The position numbers and the translations under genes are program-made. From Ascidia mentula (lineage: Eukaryota; Chordata; Ascidiacea; Phlebobranchia; Ascidiidae): 64,000 nt of DNA. The stretch spans positions 6,321,001 through 6,385,000 of the forward strand of contig OX387197.1 of assembly GCA_947561715.1 (NCBI GenBank), given 5' to 3'. The notes under the pieces are model-generated. The model had not been told where the DNA came from, made no database searches, and saw nothing but the letters and a program-made list of their open reading frames with translations. Positions 62,311 to 64,000 of the stretch are shown one piece after another; within the stretch, counting starts at the first letter, position 1; every line of letters begins with the position of its first letter.

Positions 62311-63560
62311 ATGTCGAGTCGTGAGATAGAGCACGACTTGGACTTCACTTACGATGATTGCGATTCATATTCAAATGAAATCAGTGAGTTGTACACTTAC
62401 ACAGAGGAAGTAGAATTCGAACAAAACCAGAAAAACTTCCAGAAGCTTCTCACTGAAAAAGGTAAAATGTTGTTGTTTTGTTTTCAAGGTTACATTACGA
62501 CCAGTTTGGAAAACATGTCATGTGCCGAGTATATTCTCTGGGCAAATTTGCAAAAATTACAAACAAAAACATTAACACGTGAAAAACATATATAATACCA
62601 GTATGTGCAAGTATTTTAATCTGGCTTTTGGTCATGTTTTTTTCATCATCAAAAAAGTATTTGTGAGGAGTTTAAAACACCATTGTGTTGTGTTCATGTT
62701 AGAATTTTCAAAGTGGGGTGATCTCAAAGTGGCAGAAAAAACTTTGGTCGTGCAACACATCATACAAGTACTAGAGCTGTCAGACAAAGAAGAAAGGTTG
62801 TCTAGTGTATATAAAGCAGTTTGTTTTTTTGTACACATCAGACAATGATAAATTATGTTTATTGAAATTCTTTGTTTTTTAAAGGATTGTGGCCATAACA
62901 TGTCTCCTACATCTTGTTCATGGCGTGTATGATGAGTGCGACAACTTGTCACAACAAGTAACAAACTGTCGGCAAAACTGTTTCTTGCTTTACAAACTTG
63001 GGCTATTCACTATGATCCAACACTTACTTTTAATGGAAATCAAGTATGTTTCAGTGTGATCCTGGTATATATTAAATAGTCTCCTGCTCGTACAATATGA
63101 TATTTTTGTCTAAAGTGCCACAAATATGGAGTCACATACAGACAAAAAATCTGTCATGTTGTCATTGGAAGATTGTCAAATGCTCCGGTTTCTGGTTAGT
63201 ATTCTTTACACAATGTTGGAAACACTCCGCAGGCCAGACCCCAGTGATAATCCAGGAGAAATCAGTCTGCGAAAAGAATTTCTCATTGAACTTGGTAAGA
63301 AATAGGCTTATGTCGATATCTGATCAATATGACACAAGAATTGTCAACTTTTCAAACCTGTTTAACCATATTTTATTTCTTCATGATAAAACAATGCGGC
63401 TAATATGCATATCCTGTTGAATATATTTGTAGAACAAAACCTTAACGATAAGGAGCCTCTGATAATCATTCTCTTCAATACTGTGGCAAAATTCTGTTCC
63501 CAAACTTCTTCACCGCTGCCAATGAAAAAGATTCTGCTTTTGCTGTGGAAACTGCTTCTG
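62311..63560 (+). CDS. striatin-interacting protein (STRIP1/2, FAM40), 5' part, runs off the window
   Basis: Core scaffold of the STRIPAK complex (PP2A, striatin, GCK kinases), acting in the cytoplasm on cell shape and Hippo signalling. Exons seen: 62311-62461, 62703-62796, 62885-63043, 63116-63294, 63433-63560. All have GT-AG borders and phases 1, 2, 2, 1, 0. The remaining exons lie beyond 64000. The 237 codons present match the N-terminal FAM40 domain: LDFTYDDCDSYSNEISELYT (family LEFEY...ELSELYSYTE), a KWGDL block, GVYDECDN, LLYKLGLFTMIQHLLLMEI, LRKEFLIELG, and MKKILLLLWKLLL near the end. The start lacks the long Pro-rich N-terminus of vertebrate STRIP1 and begins MSSREIEHDLDF. STRIP1 and STRIP2 split within vertebrates, so one invertebrate orthologue is expected. 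Intron 2 is only 88 bp. Confidence 0.93.
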
Positions 63561-64000
63561 GTATAAACTATTATGTACAGATACTAACAAAAATTATAAC
63601 ATAACATTTCGAACAAGCATTTATCATAGTGTGTAAAGATCCGTTTCCTCAAGGATGCTTAAAATTGAGTTTAGTAGTGCCCATAAAGTTATGTGTGTGG
63701 GCAATTCCTGACATTTAGAATGGAGTGGAGATTTCAGCATATGTGTTAAAGTGAAAGTTGTGTTATGCTATAGAATGACATCCATCAACCATGGGGGTTA
63801 TCTAAGTAGTTTTAAACAAAATTCAGCAATTTTGTGTTGTGAGGACTGTTGGTGCTAGCATTGTTTAAATGCTAATGTCAAGACTAAAGATTGGTCCACT
63901 GAAATTTGCATAAGCTTGCTACTATTGTGCCCCAATACATCACACATGTGTGCTAAAAGTTTGGTCTGATGTCGCAATTTACTAATCAGATTTTTACCAT
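63561..64000 (+). other. STRIP intron, cut by the window edge
   Basis: Begins GTATAA after the fifth coding exon in phase 0. No acceptor with a fitting continuation (expected near CTLGG in the family) occurs before base 64000. Confidence 0.6.

Overview
This is animal nuclear DNA, not bacterial. The genes are split by short GT-AG introns of about 40 to 2,100 bp, there is no operon-type Shine-Dalgarno pattern, and intergenic DNA is AT-rich with SINE and MITE insertions. The proteins are metazoan: exportin-T, ribosomal protein eL20/RPL18A, arylamine N-acetyltransferase and STRIP1/2. A compact invertebrate deuterostome, most likely an ascidian of the Ciona type, fits best. That assignment is inference. 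It rests on compact genes, pyrimidine-rich splice acceptors just upstream of start codons (as expected for spliced-leader trans-splicing), and one 15/16 match to the Ciona spliced leader as I remember it.

Layout. Bases 1 to about 27,100 hold no gene I can support. They contain a 266-bp hAT-like MITE (7441-7706), two pieces of a tRNA-derived SINE family (8.2 and 23.0 kb), a 198-bp foldback MITE (17918-18115) and the leader-like 16-mer (22654-22669). Bases 27124-38535 carry a complete 22-exon exportin-T gene on the minus strand; its introns hold a full-length SINE copy, a small inverted repeat and a short tandem tail. It sits head to head, 577 bp apart, with a complete 5-exon RPL18A gene on the plus strand (39113-41328). 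About 5.5 kb without a gene follows.

Bases 46865-54901 carry three tandem arylamine N-acetyltransferase genes on the minus strand, each with three exons and an intact Cys-His-Asp triad. The middle copy is a mosaic of its neighbours. Copies A and B share about 600 bp of 5' flank that copy C lacks. A 1.25-kb transposon (49030-50283) sits between A and B, and the duplicated flank provides its empty site. Bases 55714-60819 look like one 5.1-kb DNA transposon. Its ends are inverted minisatellites built on GTGACAT/ATGTCAC, and it contains a 1.4-kb internal palindrome. From 62311 to the right edge runs the 5' part of a STRIP1/2 (FAM40) gene on the plus strand.

The genes are not a pathway. XPOT (tRNA export) and RPL18A (ribosome) share a divergent promoter region and both serve translation. 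The NAT array is a recently expanded xenobiotic-type enzyme family. STRIP belongs to the STRIPAK phosphatase-kinase scaffold. Exon boundaries were read by eye from splice signals, reading phase and similarity to family members known to me. No alignment was run.
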